Position numbers and translations under genes: made by a program
The notes under the pieces: generated by a model
Seen by the model: only the letters and a program-made list of their open reading frames with translations
Database searches by the model: none
What the model was told of the DNA's origin: nothing
In this document: in pieces, positions 26,867 to 34,039 of the stretch
How positions within the stretch are numbered: position 1 is the first letter of the stretch
Layout of the letters: every line of letters begins with the position of its first letter
Assembly (NCBI GenBank): GCA_015654595.1
Contig: JAATGQ010000164.1
Coordinates: 1-34,039, forward strand
DNA: 34,039 nucleotides
Source: Chitinophagales bacterium
GTDB lineage: Bacteria; Bacteroidota; Bacteroidia; Chitinophagales; Chitinophagaceae
Direction: 5' to 3'

Positions 26867-27301
26867 ATGAAAAAAGTCAGTCAACTACTCTCCCACAAAG
26901 GAAGCCACATCACTTCTGTGTCCCCCGAAACAACCGTCCTGGAAGCCTTACAGATCATGGCCGATCAGAATATCGGATCCGTCCTGGTAATGGAGAACAA
27001 CCGTTATCTCGGCATCATGACAGAAAGAGATTATTCCCGTAAAGTGATCCTGAAAGGAAAATCTTCCACGCACACACCGGTATCGGAGATCATGTCGGAT
27101 GACTTTCCCGCTGTGTCGCCAAACGATTCAGTAGAATGGTGTATGCAGCTGATGTCGGACAAGAACATCCGCTATCTCCCCGTATTCGATAATCAGATGC
27201 TGGTAGGGATCGTTTCCATCAACGACGTTGTCAGAGAAACCATCCTCACACACGAAGAGACGATCACGCATCTGAAAGACTATCTGCATTCCGGGATCTG
27301 A
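26867..27301 (+). CDS. CBS-domain-pair protein
   Basis: A 144-residue protein made of two CBS domains and no other module: the first covers about residues 8-65 (GSVLVMENNRYLGIMTERD), the second about 72-130 (RYLPVFDNQMLVGIVSINDVV). Free CBS pairs bind adenine nucleotides such as AMP/ATP and regulate a partner; the partner is unknown. ATG at 26867 was chosen; the longer reading uses TTG at 26828, inside the 89-base space to the divergent hybrid regulator. The downstream gene is convergent. Confidence 0.88.
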   Translation: MKKVSQLLSHKGSHITSVSPETTVLEALQIMADQNIGSVLVMENNRYLGIMTERDYSRKVILKGKSSTHTPVSEIMSDDFPAVSPNDSVEWCMQLMSDKNIRYLPVFDNQMLVGIVSINDVVRETILTHEETITHLKDYLHSGI

Positions 27302-27396
27302 TACAGCGGCACCGATCCGTGCCCAGGCTTTCCGGCGGGGTTTCCCGTCGTCTGGCTGAACCGCGGCCGCCGTCCGCCCCAGGGTCTGCAAGCACT

Positions 27397-27858
27397 TTAC
27401 GAAGAAAAATATTTTTCCATCAATTTATCGAGCTGATCCTGGCTCAGAGGCTTATTCCAAAAGCCTGACACCTCCGGTATCGTACGGATCTTGCTGGCAT
27501 CATCCGGATTGAGCGAAGTCGTCAGCATGATCAGTACGATATCTGCTTTTTGCTTGCCGGGCAAAGAGCGATAACGTTCGAGAAATTCCCATCCGTCCAT
27601 CGCCGGCATATTGATGTCGAGAAAGATCAGATCGGGTCGTGGTCGATGCGATAGATCTTCCGCTACCCATCCGGATGTCGTGGATACAGGGCCGGCGGCA
27701 ACAGCATCGCATACATGCAGATAGTCCAGTGCTTCCTGACCGCTTTGCGCAATACGAATGTGCTGGGCACAATTCGCCTGCTCCAATGTCATCTTGTTCA
27801 GGAAATTGGTGGGTTCATCGTCATCGATGAGAAGAATACAATTGAGTTTTCTGTTCAT
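27397..27858 (-). CDS. single-domain response regulator
   Basis: A 153-residue receiver protein of the Rcp1/CheY-like class: IDDD at 11-14, Asp81 (LIFLDINMP), Thr113/114 and Lys136 (WNKPLS). An insertion of about 20 residues between strand 2 and strand 3 (VAAGPVSTTSG) makes it longer than a minimal CheY; such inserts are usual in this class. No output domain or cognate kinase is adjacent. ATG at 27858 is used. A good candidate promoter lies 102 bases upstream. It faces away from the TetR gene. Confidence 0.92.
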   Translation of the reverse strand: MNRKLNCILLIDDDEPTNFLNKMTLEQANCAQHIRIAQSGQEALDYLHVCDAVAAGPVSTTSGWVAEDLSHRPRPDLIFLDINMPAMDGWEFLERYRSLPGKQKADIVLIMLTTSLNPDDASKIRTIPEVSGFWNKPLSQDQLDKLMEKYFSS

Positions 27859-27959
27859 GGTTACGCAGGTATTGAGTACTTTAAAATCACGTGCGAATAA
27901 AGGTCATCATGAACTAAAAGAGCCTGTGGAATTGTTTAATAAAGGGATCGGGTCGTCCA

Positions 27960-27990
27960 CAAATGTATAAATAGTCCTCCATAGATGCAA
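27960..27990 (-). promoter_or_regulatory. candidate sigma-70-type Bacteroidota promoter of the response regulator gene
   Basis: Minus strand: TTG (27990-27988), a 20-base spacer, and TACATTTG (27967-27960), an exact TAnnTTTG. It predicts a leader of about 95 bases before the ATG at 27858. This is the best promoter match in the window. Confidence 0.6.
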
Positions 27991-28028
27991 CATTCACGAA
28001 GGATTAACCAGCAGCAGCGGGGAATTAG

Positions 28029-28040
28029 TGTAAATTTACA
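28029..28040. promoter_or_regulatory. candidate TetR operator
   Basis: TGTAAATTTACA is a perfect 12-base palindrome 18 bases before the TetR-family start and overlaps TAAATTTA, a near -7 box. An operator at this place would allow autoregulation. Confidence 0.4.
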
Positions 28041-28058
28041 AATAACCGTTTACCGAGT

Positions 28059-28661
28059 ATGACTGAGACGCTACAACGAGACGAAATTGTTGTCAAAGAT
28101 ATCATCGATACGGCCCGGTCCCTCTTTAAACAGTCCGGGTTTAAAAAAACGACGATGGGCGATATTGCCCGTAGTCTCGGTAAGGCCAAATCCTCGCTAT
28201 ATTATTATTACCCGAGCAAAGAAGACATATTCGAGGCTGTACTCCACACAGAAATGGACGAACTGCTCGATGAGATAAACGAAGCCCTTCAACAAGCCCG
28301 ATCTTCCCGCGAGAAATTGATCAACTACTGCCGCTGCCGGCTCAATAAGCTGAACCAGTTCTGTAACCTCAGTGATGCCTTAAAAAGCGAAATTGCTGAG
28401 CTGCACTGCATTATGTCCGATCTAAAAAATAAGTTCGACACTTCCCACGTCGGAATCGTAAAAGAGATACTGGAAGAAGGCGCTCGTAACGGGGAGTTCC
28501 GTAAGATCAGTGAAGAAAATATCGAGCTGGTCGCCTATCTGATGGTTTCTTCCTTCAGGGGACTTGCCGTCCCGCTGATGGTCGGACAAAACCGCAGTCC
28601 TCGTCTTGACCAGCAGATCGACTCCATCGTTTCTATCATGATCGACGGAATCGGGAGTTGA
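28059..28661 (+). CDS. TetR/AcrR-family transcriptional regulator
   Basis: A 200-residue regulator. The N-terminal helix-turn-helix (about 15-60) has the family sequence TTMGDIARSLGKAKSSLYYYYPSKEDIFEAVL, read here as the DNA-contacting Tyr-rich helix. The C-terminal part is the all-helical ligand and dimer domain. ATG at 28059. The gene is convergent with the PAP2 gene (33 bases between stops) and divergent from the response regulator. The palindrome upstream suggests it controls itself. The ligand is unknown. Confidence 0.9.
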   Translation: MTETLQRDEIVVKDIIDTARSLFKQSGFKKTTMGDIARSLGKAKSSLYYYYPSKEDIFEAVLHTEMDELLDEINEALQQARSSREKLINYCRCRLNKLNQFCNLSDALKSEIAELHCIMSDLKNKFDTSHVGIVKEILEEGARNGEFRKISEENIELVAYLMVSSFRGLAVPLMVGQNRSPRLDQQIDSIVSIMIDGIGS

Positions 28662-28694
28662 TCGTCTCTCTCCTGCTGCTGGATTGCGGCGCCG

Positions 28695-29681
28695 CTAAAC
28701 TTTTGCCGGCTCGCTGATGGCCCGAACCCATCGCGCAACCGTCCGGTTGAACCAGCCCGACCTTTTATAGAGATAGTTGCAAAGTGCAATCCCGACTCCG
28801 GCGCAGCAGATCCCTGCCAGCACATCCAGCACATAGTGATGCGAACTGTATACGGCTGCAAACCAGATCCCAACCATGATCGTCGCGAACAACGCGTTAA
28901 ACCACTTACAGCGGTATTTTATCCCGTAGTATAAGACCGTCAGCGGATAGGCGGAGTGCAGCGACGGCATTGCGGCAAACACGTTGCTGCTCTTCGCATA
29001 CAGCCCGGAGAAGACAGAGACATGGAAATAGGCATCCCAACGCGCCAGACCAGCCGTATTGCCGGGTGTATGCGCATTAAATGCAAATCCGTATTGCTGT
29101 ACATACCAGGGCGGCGCCGCCGGGCAGGCATAATAAATGACGAAACCAATCAGGTTGACGACCAGGAAACTCAAGGAAAAACGGAAGAAGGCGGCCTTGT
29201 TCTTATAGAAGAGATAACCTGCAAAGCCCAGCGGCAGCGGTATCCAACACAGATAAAAACATCCGGCCAGGATATCCAGCAGGGTCGTATGATGGATCTG
29301 CCAGAACTCGTTTGGCGTCAACACAACACCGTCCGCGCCTTTTATGCCAAACAAGGCTTTCTCGAGGTGATAGATGCTTTCGATATGCACGGTATTGTAC
29401 CGGTAATTCGGGAAGGCCTTCATCGAATCGAACAAGACCCAAAAGGCAATAAAGACCGTAAAACCAAGGATAAACCGACGGGTGGGTCCCGACAAATAGA
29501 AAAGAGTATTAAACAATCCAACCAGGAAAAGTTGATCCGTCTTGAATCCGATCAGCACCCCGGCCAGCAGCAAATAGCCGATCGAAAAGGCCGTTGCGAT
29601 CCCTGCATTCCGCCAGGTCAGCGGAGTTCCCGTTGGGAGTCCCAGAGCCGGCCTCTCGTTCATAATCAAAGTAGATGTCAT
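28695..29681 (-). CDS. AUR1/IPC-synthase-like PAP2 membrane protein
   Basis: A 328-residue integral membrane protein with about six to eight spans. It carries the PAP2 acid-phosphatase/transferase signature in the AUR1-like form: CPAAPPWY (186-193), AMPSLHSAYP (237-246, His242) and YSSHHYVLD (278-286, His282 and Asp286). These residues form the phosphoryl-transfer site in lipid phosphatases and inositol phosphorylceramide synthases. It lies six bases after the CDP-alcohol phosphotransferase gene. The pair suggests synthesis of a head-group lipid, perhaps inositol phosphorylceramide or its dephosphorylated precursor. A plain phosphatidate phosphatase role is the main alternative. Start is ATG 29681; an internal ATG at 29663 is possible. 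Confidence 0.82.
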   Translation of the reverse strand: MTSTLIMNERPALGLPTGTPLTWRNAGIATAFSIGYLLLAGVLIGFKTDQLFLVGLFNTLFYLSGPTRRFILGFTVFIAFWVLFDSMKAFPNYRYNTVHIESIYHLEKALFGIKGADGVVLTPNEFWQIHHTTLLDILAGCFYLCWIPLPLGFAGYLFYKNKAAFFRFSLSFLVVNLIGFVIYYACPAAPPWYVQQYGFAFNAHTPGNTAGLARWDAYFHVSVFSGLYAKSSNVFAAMPSLHSAYPLTVLYYGIKYRCKWFNALFATIMVGIWFAAVYSSHHYVLDVLAGICCAGVGIALCNYLYKRSGWFNRTVARWVRAISEPAKV

Positions 29682-29687
29682 GTTGCG

Positions 29688-31094
29688 TTAAACTTTTAAC
29701 CGTTCAACCTGCTCCTGCCCGCTGACAACATCAGTGCCTTTCAGCTCGAGATATTTCACATTGGGCGACCAGAAGGTGCCGCCCGGATCGATATGGATAT
29801 AAACGCGACTCAGAATGGACTGGCGTCCATTGATGTTTACGTATACGTGCATCTTGTTGTCGACAGGAGACTTCATCAGGTACATCGGCACTTTCTTATA
29901 CGACACAAACCGCAGTTCGTATTTGCCATTGCCAAGATACGTCTCTTTCAAGCCGTAGGCAAAATGCTTCTGAATCCAGTTCAGCTCCGCTCTTTGCTTC
30001 TGTTCCGTATAACGGATCCACAAGACATGCACGGGCTCTTCCTTGTCCAAAACGCCATCCTTAATATTCAACTCACAGATGACTGTATTGGTATTGGGTG
30101 TACGCTGCAGATAAAATAACGAATTCTTGTTCGACGGCGGGATCGGGAAGGTATCGACGGCCCTCTTCTCTGTTGGTACGGGACCGCCAGGGTTTCCCGA
30201 CCTGGCGGCGGATTGCGCGACGCCTGGCAGAACCGTAATGGCAGACAACATAAATAAGACAAGCACCAGTGTCGTGCCTGGCAGCGAGGAGTGTTTGGAA
30301 GAGGCCGTGGAGCCGGTTGCCTGATTCGAGCCGGTCGTTTGATTTGCGCTGACCGGACCGGTCGAGGCAGTGGCATTTGCCGGGCCAGCCAGCGAAGCAG
30401 CCCTCGCCTCCAGCGTTTTCTTCGCGTCACGCAGTCTTCCGATCGCCGTGAAATTCGCGAGGAAAGCCATTATCGTCAATGGGATAGTAAAGATCGAGAT
30501 CGTTTCGAAAACAGGGAATGTCGATCCGGGCCAGGAGATCTTATAGTCGCCCCCCATCCATTTCGACGCGATACCGCAGGCCAGTGCCGAGACGCCGATG
30601 ATGATCACCCGCTCCGGCCGCTGCATCAGTCCGTCCTTACACTCGATACCGAGTCCTTCTGCACGGGCGCGGGTATAACTGACCATCATACTCCCGATCA
30701 AACCTATAAATGCGAATAAGGAACTTAAAAAGTAGTGATGCGAAACCAGGTAATAACAGATGCCAAGGAAAAGCACCAGTTCGCTGTAGCGATCCAGCAC
30801 CGAATCATAAAGCGCCCCGAACTGTGAGCTCATATTGCCAAGGCGGGCGACCTGCCCATCCAGCATATCGAAGAGTCCGGCGAAGAGGATCAGGGCCCCG
30901 GCCCAACCGACATAAGAAAGATCGCCGCGACGGCCTTCTTCGGCGCCGCAGATAAAGATGATCGCCACTCCGATATTCAATAAAAGTCCGATGGTTGTCA
31001 CCATGTTAGGCGTCAAACCTGCCTTGATCAACAACTTCACTACGGGGTTGATGACCTTATAAATGCCAAGCTGTAATTTTTTTCGCGTGCTCAT
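29688..31094 (-). CDS. CDP-alcohol phosphatidyltransferase fused to a DUF4833 domain
   Basis: A 468-residue fusion. Residues 1-222 form a CDP-alcohol phosphatidyltransferase with the exact signature DG-x2-AR-x8-G-x3-D-x3-D (Asp79, Gly80, Ala83, Arg84, Gly93, Asp97, Asp101) and about five to six spans; the enzyme moves a phosphatidyl group from CDP-diacylglycerol to a polar alcohol. A Ser/Thr/Gln/Asn-rich linker (about 235-270) is followed by one hydrophobic stretch at 274-294 that looks like a signal peptide ([18 protein letters not shown], then VAQSA). Residues about 322-455 match the DUF4833 pattern ([23 protein letters not shown]). The stop is six bases before the PAP2 gene. The acceptor alcohol is unknown; inositol phosphate is a candidate from the context. 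Confidence 0.87.
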   Translation of the reverse strand: MSTRKKLQLGIYKVINPVVKLLIKAGLTPNMVTTIGLLLNIGVAIIFICGAEEGRRGDLSYVGWAGALILFAGLFDMLDGQVARLGNMSSQFGALYDSVLDRYSELVLFLGICYYLVSHHYFLSSLFAFIGLIGSMMVSYTRARAEGLGIECKDGLMQRPERVIIIGVSALACGIASKWMGGDYKISWPGSTFPVFETISIFTIPLTIMAFLANFTAIGRLRDAKKTLEARAASLAGPANATASTGPVSANQTTGSNQATGSTASSKHSSLPGTTLVLVLFMLSAITVLPGVAQSAARSGNPGGPVPTEKRAVDTFPIPPSNKNSLFYLQRTPNTNTVICELNIKDGVLDKEEPVHVLWIRYTEQKQRAELNWIQKHFAYGLKETYLGNGKYELRFVSYKKVPMYLMKSPVDNKMHVYVNINGRQSILSRVYIHIDPGGTFWSPNVKYLELKGTDVVSGQEQVERLKV

Positions 31095-31157
31095 AAGTCA
31101 GTAGCTCTCCTGTTTAGACAATTGGCAAAGATACTGTATTCATTCTGATAAATGCCG

Positions 31158-33722
31158 TTAGAAATCGAATTTGGTCCGAACCCGGATGCCCCAGGTGGGA
31201 ATATCCGGATGGTTCAGATAGGTAAAGCGTTTGATGAAATCCACCCGGACCAGCTTGAAGATATTCGCGATCGCAAAACCGCCTTCGATATAGGGTGTTC
31301 TGCTAAGCGAATAGGTCTCGATCGCACCGTTGGTCGTCGGGAATTTCACCGTCGATGGATTTTTCGCCGGATCATTTTCCGACCTCAACCCGCCATAAAG
31401 GATCTTCGCTTCGATGACTTCGCGCCACTTCAGCTTTTTCAGGAACGGGATCTTATTGAAAATTAGACCGTTGAAATAGTGGTCGATATAGGCGGTCGCA
31501 TAGTGGTCGCTGACAAATTCCAAAAAGTTCATCAGGTTATAGCTCTGGAGTTGATAAGCATAGGTCTGGTTCGCGTGATGAACGTCCAACAGCGGAAAAG
31601 GGACCTTTCCGATGATATAGCCAAAGTCAGCGGTCACATCGGTGTAACCCAGCCAGGATTCATAGAACCGCTTGTAAACATTGAAATCCAGGTTCTGGAA
31701 ATTATACTGTCCACGGAACAGTCCCTGTACCCCGGTCGTCCAGCTGAAATCCAGGATCGGCCATTTATTGATGATCGGAACACGGTACAATTTTCCGATA
31801 TAGAATTGCTCATGCGGCGCCCAGCGGATCTCGCCCGACAGTTCTGTCGTCGTCATCTGGTGGATCGAATCCCCCGTGTTGTTCTTTATATAATAGATAG
31901 AACCTGCGGGCGTCTGCTCCCACCAGCGGAAGCCAAAGTTGTAAGACAGGTGATTCCGGAGCTCGTGCATGTACTGTATCCGGAAGTTGTTATTGTATAC
32001 CCATTTGTCGTTGTTCCCCCGCTTGAAGGACAAGAGGAAGTTGTCTTCCTGTACGAATTGCAGCTGCTGACCGGGGATATCGATGTCTTTTTGGTAAGAT
32101 ACCCGCAGGTAATGCTGCGGAAAACTATACACCGACTTATTGTTCAACGAGTACGTACCGCTCAGGAAGTATTTCCACTTCTCATCCTTAAAACCATAGG
32201 CTGCGTATGCCTCGGAATAGAAACGCGTGCTGAAATGGGTCGTCGTTCGTCCGCCGAAACGAAGTCTGAAACCTTCGACCGGATTGAAGCTATAGAAGGT
32301 ACTGGCCGGACCGATCTCGGCCCATCCTGCCTGTTTGTATCCTGCCAGCAATAACGTACTCCAGTCCACCAGCCGCTTGAACGACTTCATGTTCTTGAGG
32401 CTGTCTACGTTTGCGTACACCTTTCCTTCGGCGCCCGTCAACGTATCCGTCCGGTTGGCCAGCCAGAAATCCATGGGCCGCGATTCGGCGCTGTCCAGCA
32501 TGACCGTCGCCGTCCCTTTCATTATACTATCGGGAATGGGAATATCCGGCTTGAATTTATCATAGGTCACGACCCGTTCACCAAAAAGCCCCGTTCCCTT
32601 CTTACTTATCCCAAAGTCCCCAAGCACGTCGCTCTTAGTCAGCAGGAACCGGCCATCCGGCTGTTTGGTAAAATCCTGATCGATATGCATCTCCCGGACA
32701 AAGTTGAAGTTGATGCCCTTGCTCACCAGCAGTCGGAGCTTCTGAATGGCATACCGGCCATCCAGTGTGATCCACATCGTTCCGCGGAACAGCAGATCTT
32801 CCGGGTTACGCGGCCGGAAAGACAACCGGATCAGTTTGGTCCCATCCACTACCGTCGTGTCTTCGATGAAATACATATAGAAGGTGGGGGCAGTGCCGGC
32901 AATAGGGCTGAGGAACAGATTGGTGAAGACAGAAATATTGTTGTCGTAGACATTGAAGTCCTGGTAGAGGCGGTTCAGATACATACTGATCCCCTGCATA
33001 TCGATCAATTCCCCATAGTCCACTTTTTTCTTCCCCGTAATGATCGACTTCGTCTTTTCGGGGTCCTGGCGATAATAATTTTGCGAATAAGTTTCTTCCA
33101 GGTAGACCGGCGACAGACGTCTTCCTTCGAGTTTTGTGGTATCGCTGTTTTCGATCAGGAAGTGATAGGGAGCAAGGATCTTCCCCGTTACCCCTTTCTT
33201 TTTGGTGACCTCCAGCTGATCCATCTTGTCGAGATAGACGACTAATTTTTCATATTTATCATAAGTCGCAAAACGGTAGGCTTCCATCCTGTTAGAATCC
33301 TTGTGATCGATCACCTGGCGGATCAGCTCTACCGCGGGATTTCCCTTGTTGCGGTACTTCTGTTTTTTGTTTTTTACGAGTGCTCCTTCGAGCTGATTGA
33401 ATTTGGGAGAGAGCGAAAAAACAATCTCTTTGTCGGGTACCGAATCGAGGTGAACTGTCGTGCTGACATAACCCACATTGGAGACAACGACGTCGATGGC
33501 GCGTTGTGGAGTTATCGTGATCCGGAAACGGCCGTCGCTCTTTGACCTGGCGCCTCCGCGAAGACCTTTAATGGTTATACTGGCGTTGTTCAAAGGAGCT
33601 TTCGAAACAGAATCCCGGACGGTTCCGCGCAGTAAAACATCCTGCGCCTGACTGTACCAAGAGACTGTCAAGAGAAATAGTAATAAGGTCCAAGCTTTTA
33701 ATCTACATCCGATCTTTATCAT
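31158..33722 (-). CDS. DUF5686/carboxypeptidase-regulatory-like outer membrane protein
   Basis: An 854-residue exported protein: signal peptide (about residues 1-27, ending SQAQ), a carboxypeptidase-regulatory-like beta domain (about 29-110, GTVRDSVSKAPLNNASITIKG in two parts), then a DUF5686 region rich in aromatic beta strands that ends in the Phe-terminated strand RTKFDF, typical of an outer-membrane barrel. The family has no agreed function. ATG at 33722 is used; the longer frame has a non-signal N terminus. It begins seven bases after GtrA and lies 63 bases ahead of the lipid-synthesis pair, all in one direction, so a joint envelope role is likely. Confidence 0.85.
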   Translation of the reverse strand: MIKIGCRLKAWTLLLFLLTVSWYSQAQDVLLRGTVRDSVSKAPLNNASITIKGLRGGARSKSDGRFRITITPQRAIDVVVSNVGYVSTTVHLDSVPDKEIVFSLSPKFNQLEGALVKNKKQKYRNKGNPAVELIRQVIDHKDSNRMEAYRFATYDKYEKLVVYLDKMDQLEVTKKKGVTGKILAPYHFLIENSDTTKLEGRRLSPVYLEETYSQNYYRQDPEKTKSIITGKKKVDYGELIDMQGISMYLNRLYQDFNVYDNNISVFTNLFLSPIAGTAPTFYMYFIEDTTVVDGTKLIRLSFRPRNPEDLLFRGTMWITLDGRYAIQKLRLLVSKGINFNFVREMHIDQDFTKQPDGRFLLTKSDVLGDFGISKKGTGLFGERVVTYDKFKPDIPIPDSIMKGTATVMLDSAESRPMDFWLANRTDTLTGAEGKVYANVDSLKNMKSFKRLVDWSTLLLAGYKQAGWAEIGPASTFYSFNPVEGFRLRFGGRTTTHFSTRFYSEAYAAYGFKDEKWKYFLSGTYSLNNKSVYSFPQHYLRVSYQKDIDIPGQQLQFVQEDNFLLSFKRGNNDKWVYNNNFRIQYMHELRNHLSYNFGFRWWEQTPAGSIYYIKNNTGDSIHQMTTTELSGEIRWAPHEQFYIGKLYRVPIINKWPILDFSWTTGVQGLFRGQYNFQNLDFNVYKRFYESWLGYTDVTADFGYIIGKVPFPLLDVHHANQTYAYQLQSYNLMNFLEFVSDHYATAYIDHYFNGLIFNKIPFLKKLKWREVIEAKILYGGLRSENDPAKNPSTVKFPTTNGAIETYSLSRTPYIEGGFAIANIFKLVRVDFIKRFTYLNHPDIPTWGIRVRTKFDF

Positions 33723-33729
33723 CCAATTG

Positions 33730-34039
33730 TTATTTAAATACAAATCTTTTCTGCAGCGTATAATTATAGAATACTGCAACCAATGTGGAAGTAATCACCT
33801 TGTTTATCATCAAATCCATCCTTGTATAGTGAGTAAGCAGCCATAGTCCGGATACGTTCAGTATAAAATTACCGATCCAGACGAGGACATATCGATTCAG
33901 CTGTGACACCCATTTTTTCTCCTGTGCACTGAATACCCAGGTACGGCTAATCATAAAATGGGTAGCCCCGCCGCAAATAGAACCCGTTGCACCGGCTGCG
34001 ACAGGCGGCGCCCCTGCTTTGTACTTCAGCAACCAGGTC
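33730..34039 (-). CDS. GtrA-family membrane protein (5' end outside window)
   Basis: The last 103 or so codons of a gene that continues past the right edge; no in-frame stop or clear start is seen there. What is visible is the end of one transmembrane segment, the family junction HFMISRTWVFS, two further spans (YVLVWIGNFILNVSGLWLL in part, and ITSTLVAVFYNYTLQ) and the basic C terminus KRFVFK. GtrA proteins flip or help transfer polyprenyl-linked sugars and are also found beside lipid head-group genes. It is followed after seven bases by the DUF5686 gene. Confidence 0.8.
   Translation of the reverse strand, partial: TWLLKYKAGAPPVAAGATGSICGGATHFMISRTWVFSAQEKKWVSQLNRYVLVWIGNFILNVSGLWLLTHYTRMDLMINKVITSTLVAVFYNYTLQKRFVFK

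Overview
The window looks like chromosomal DNA of a Bacteroidota member, most likely Chitinophagaceae-like. The reasons are a SusC/SusD pair, a one-polypeptide hybrid two-component regulator with periplasmic propeller repeats, a DUF5686/carboxypeptidase-regulatory-like outer membrane protein, a TonB C-terminal domain used as an accessory module, and candidate promoters of the Bacteroidota type (TTG about 18-20 bases before TAnnTTTG). The family assignment is inference. No rRNA, tRNA, CRISPR, insertion sequence or phage gene was seen.

Layout. (1) 1-8.3 kb, housekeeping: an ABC ATPase, a CAP-domain protein and a YceI-like protein on the minus strand; aspartate kinase on the plus strand; an L,D-transpeptidase with a C-terminal TonB-like domain; 4-hydroxyphenylpyruvate dioxygenase with its own terminator and a possible 30-codon leader ORF; then purK-purE on the plus strand. 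(2) 8.4-9.3 kb: a secreted DUF1080 protein ending at a strong terminator. (3) 9.3-18.0 kb, minus strand: a small polysaccharide-utilisation operon in the order GH31, susC, susD, lipoprotein. The GH31 gene has an in-frame TGA at codon 345. (4) 18.1-22.4 kb, minus strand: a compact six-gene stressosome cluster in the order RsbR-like, RsbS-like, RsbT-like, RsbT/SpoIIE-phosphatase fusion, histidine kinase with an N-terminal RsbT-like domain, stand-alone receiver. (5) 22.6-26.8 kb: a 1,396-residue hybrid two-component regulator, probably the glycan sensor for the utilisation operon but separated from it by the stressosome operon. (6) 26.9-28.7 kb: a CBS-pair protein, a single-domain response regulator and a TetR regulator. 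(7) 28.7-34.0 kb, minus strand: a probable envelope-lipid operon with GtrA (partial), DUF5686 protein, a CDP-alcohol phosphatidyltransferase fused to DUF4833, and an AUR1/IPC-synthase-like PAP2 membrane protein.

How the parts may work together. The stressosome genes encode a complete partner-switching set, but no sigma factor or RsbU is present. The last two genes are a kinase that carries an RsbT-like domain and a receiver, so a phosphorelay output is the simplest reading. The lipid operon has the two chemistries needed to place a polar alcohol head group, plausibly inositol, on a phospholipid or ceramide. Both readings are inferences from domain content and gene order.
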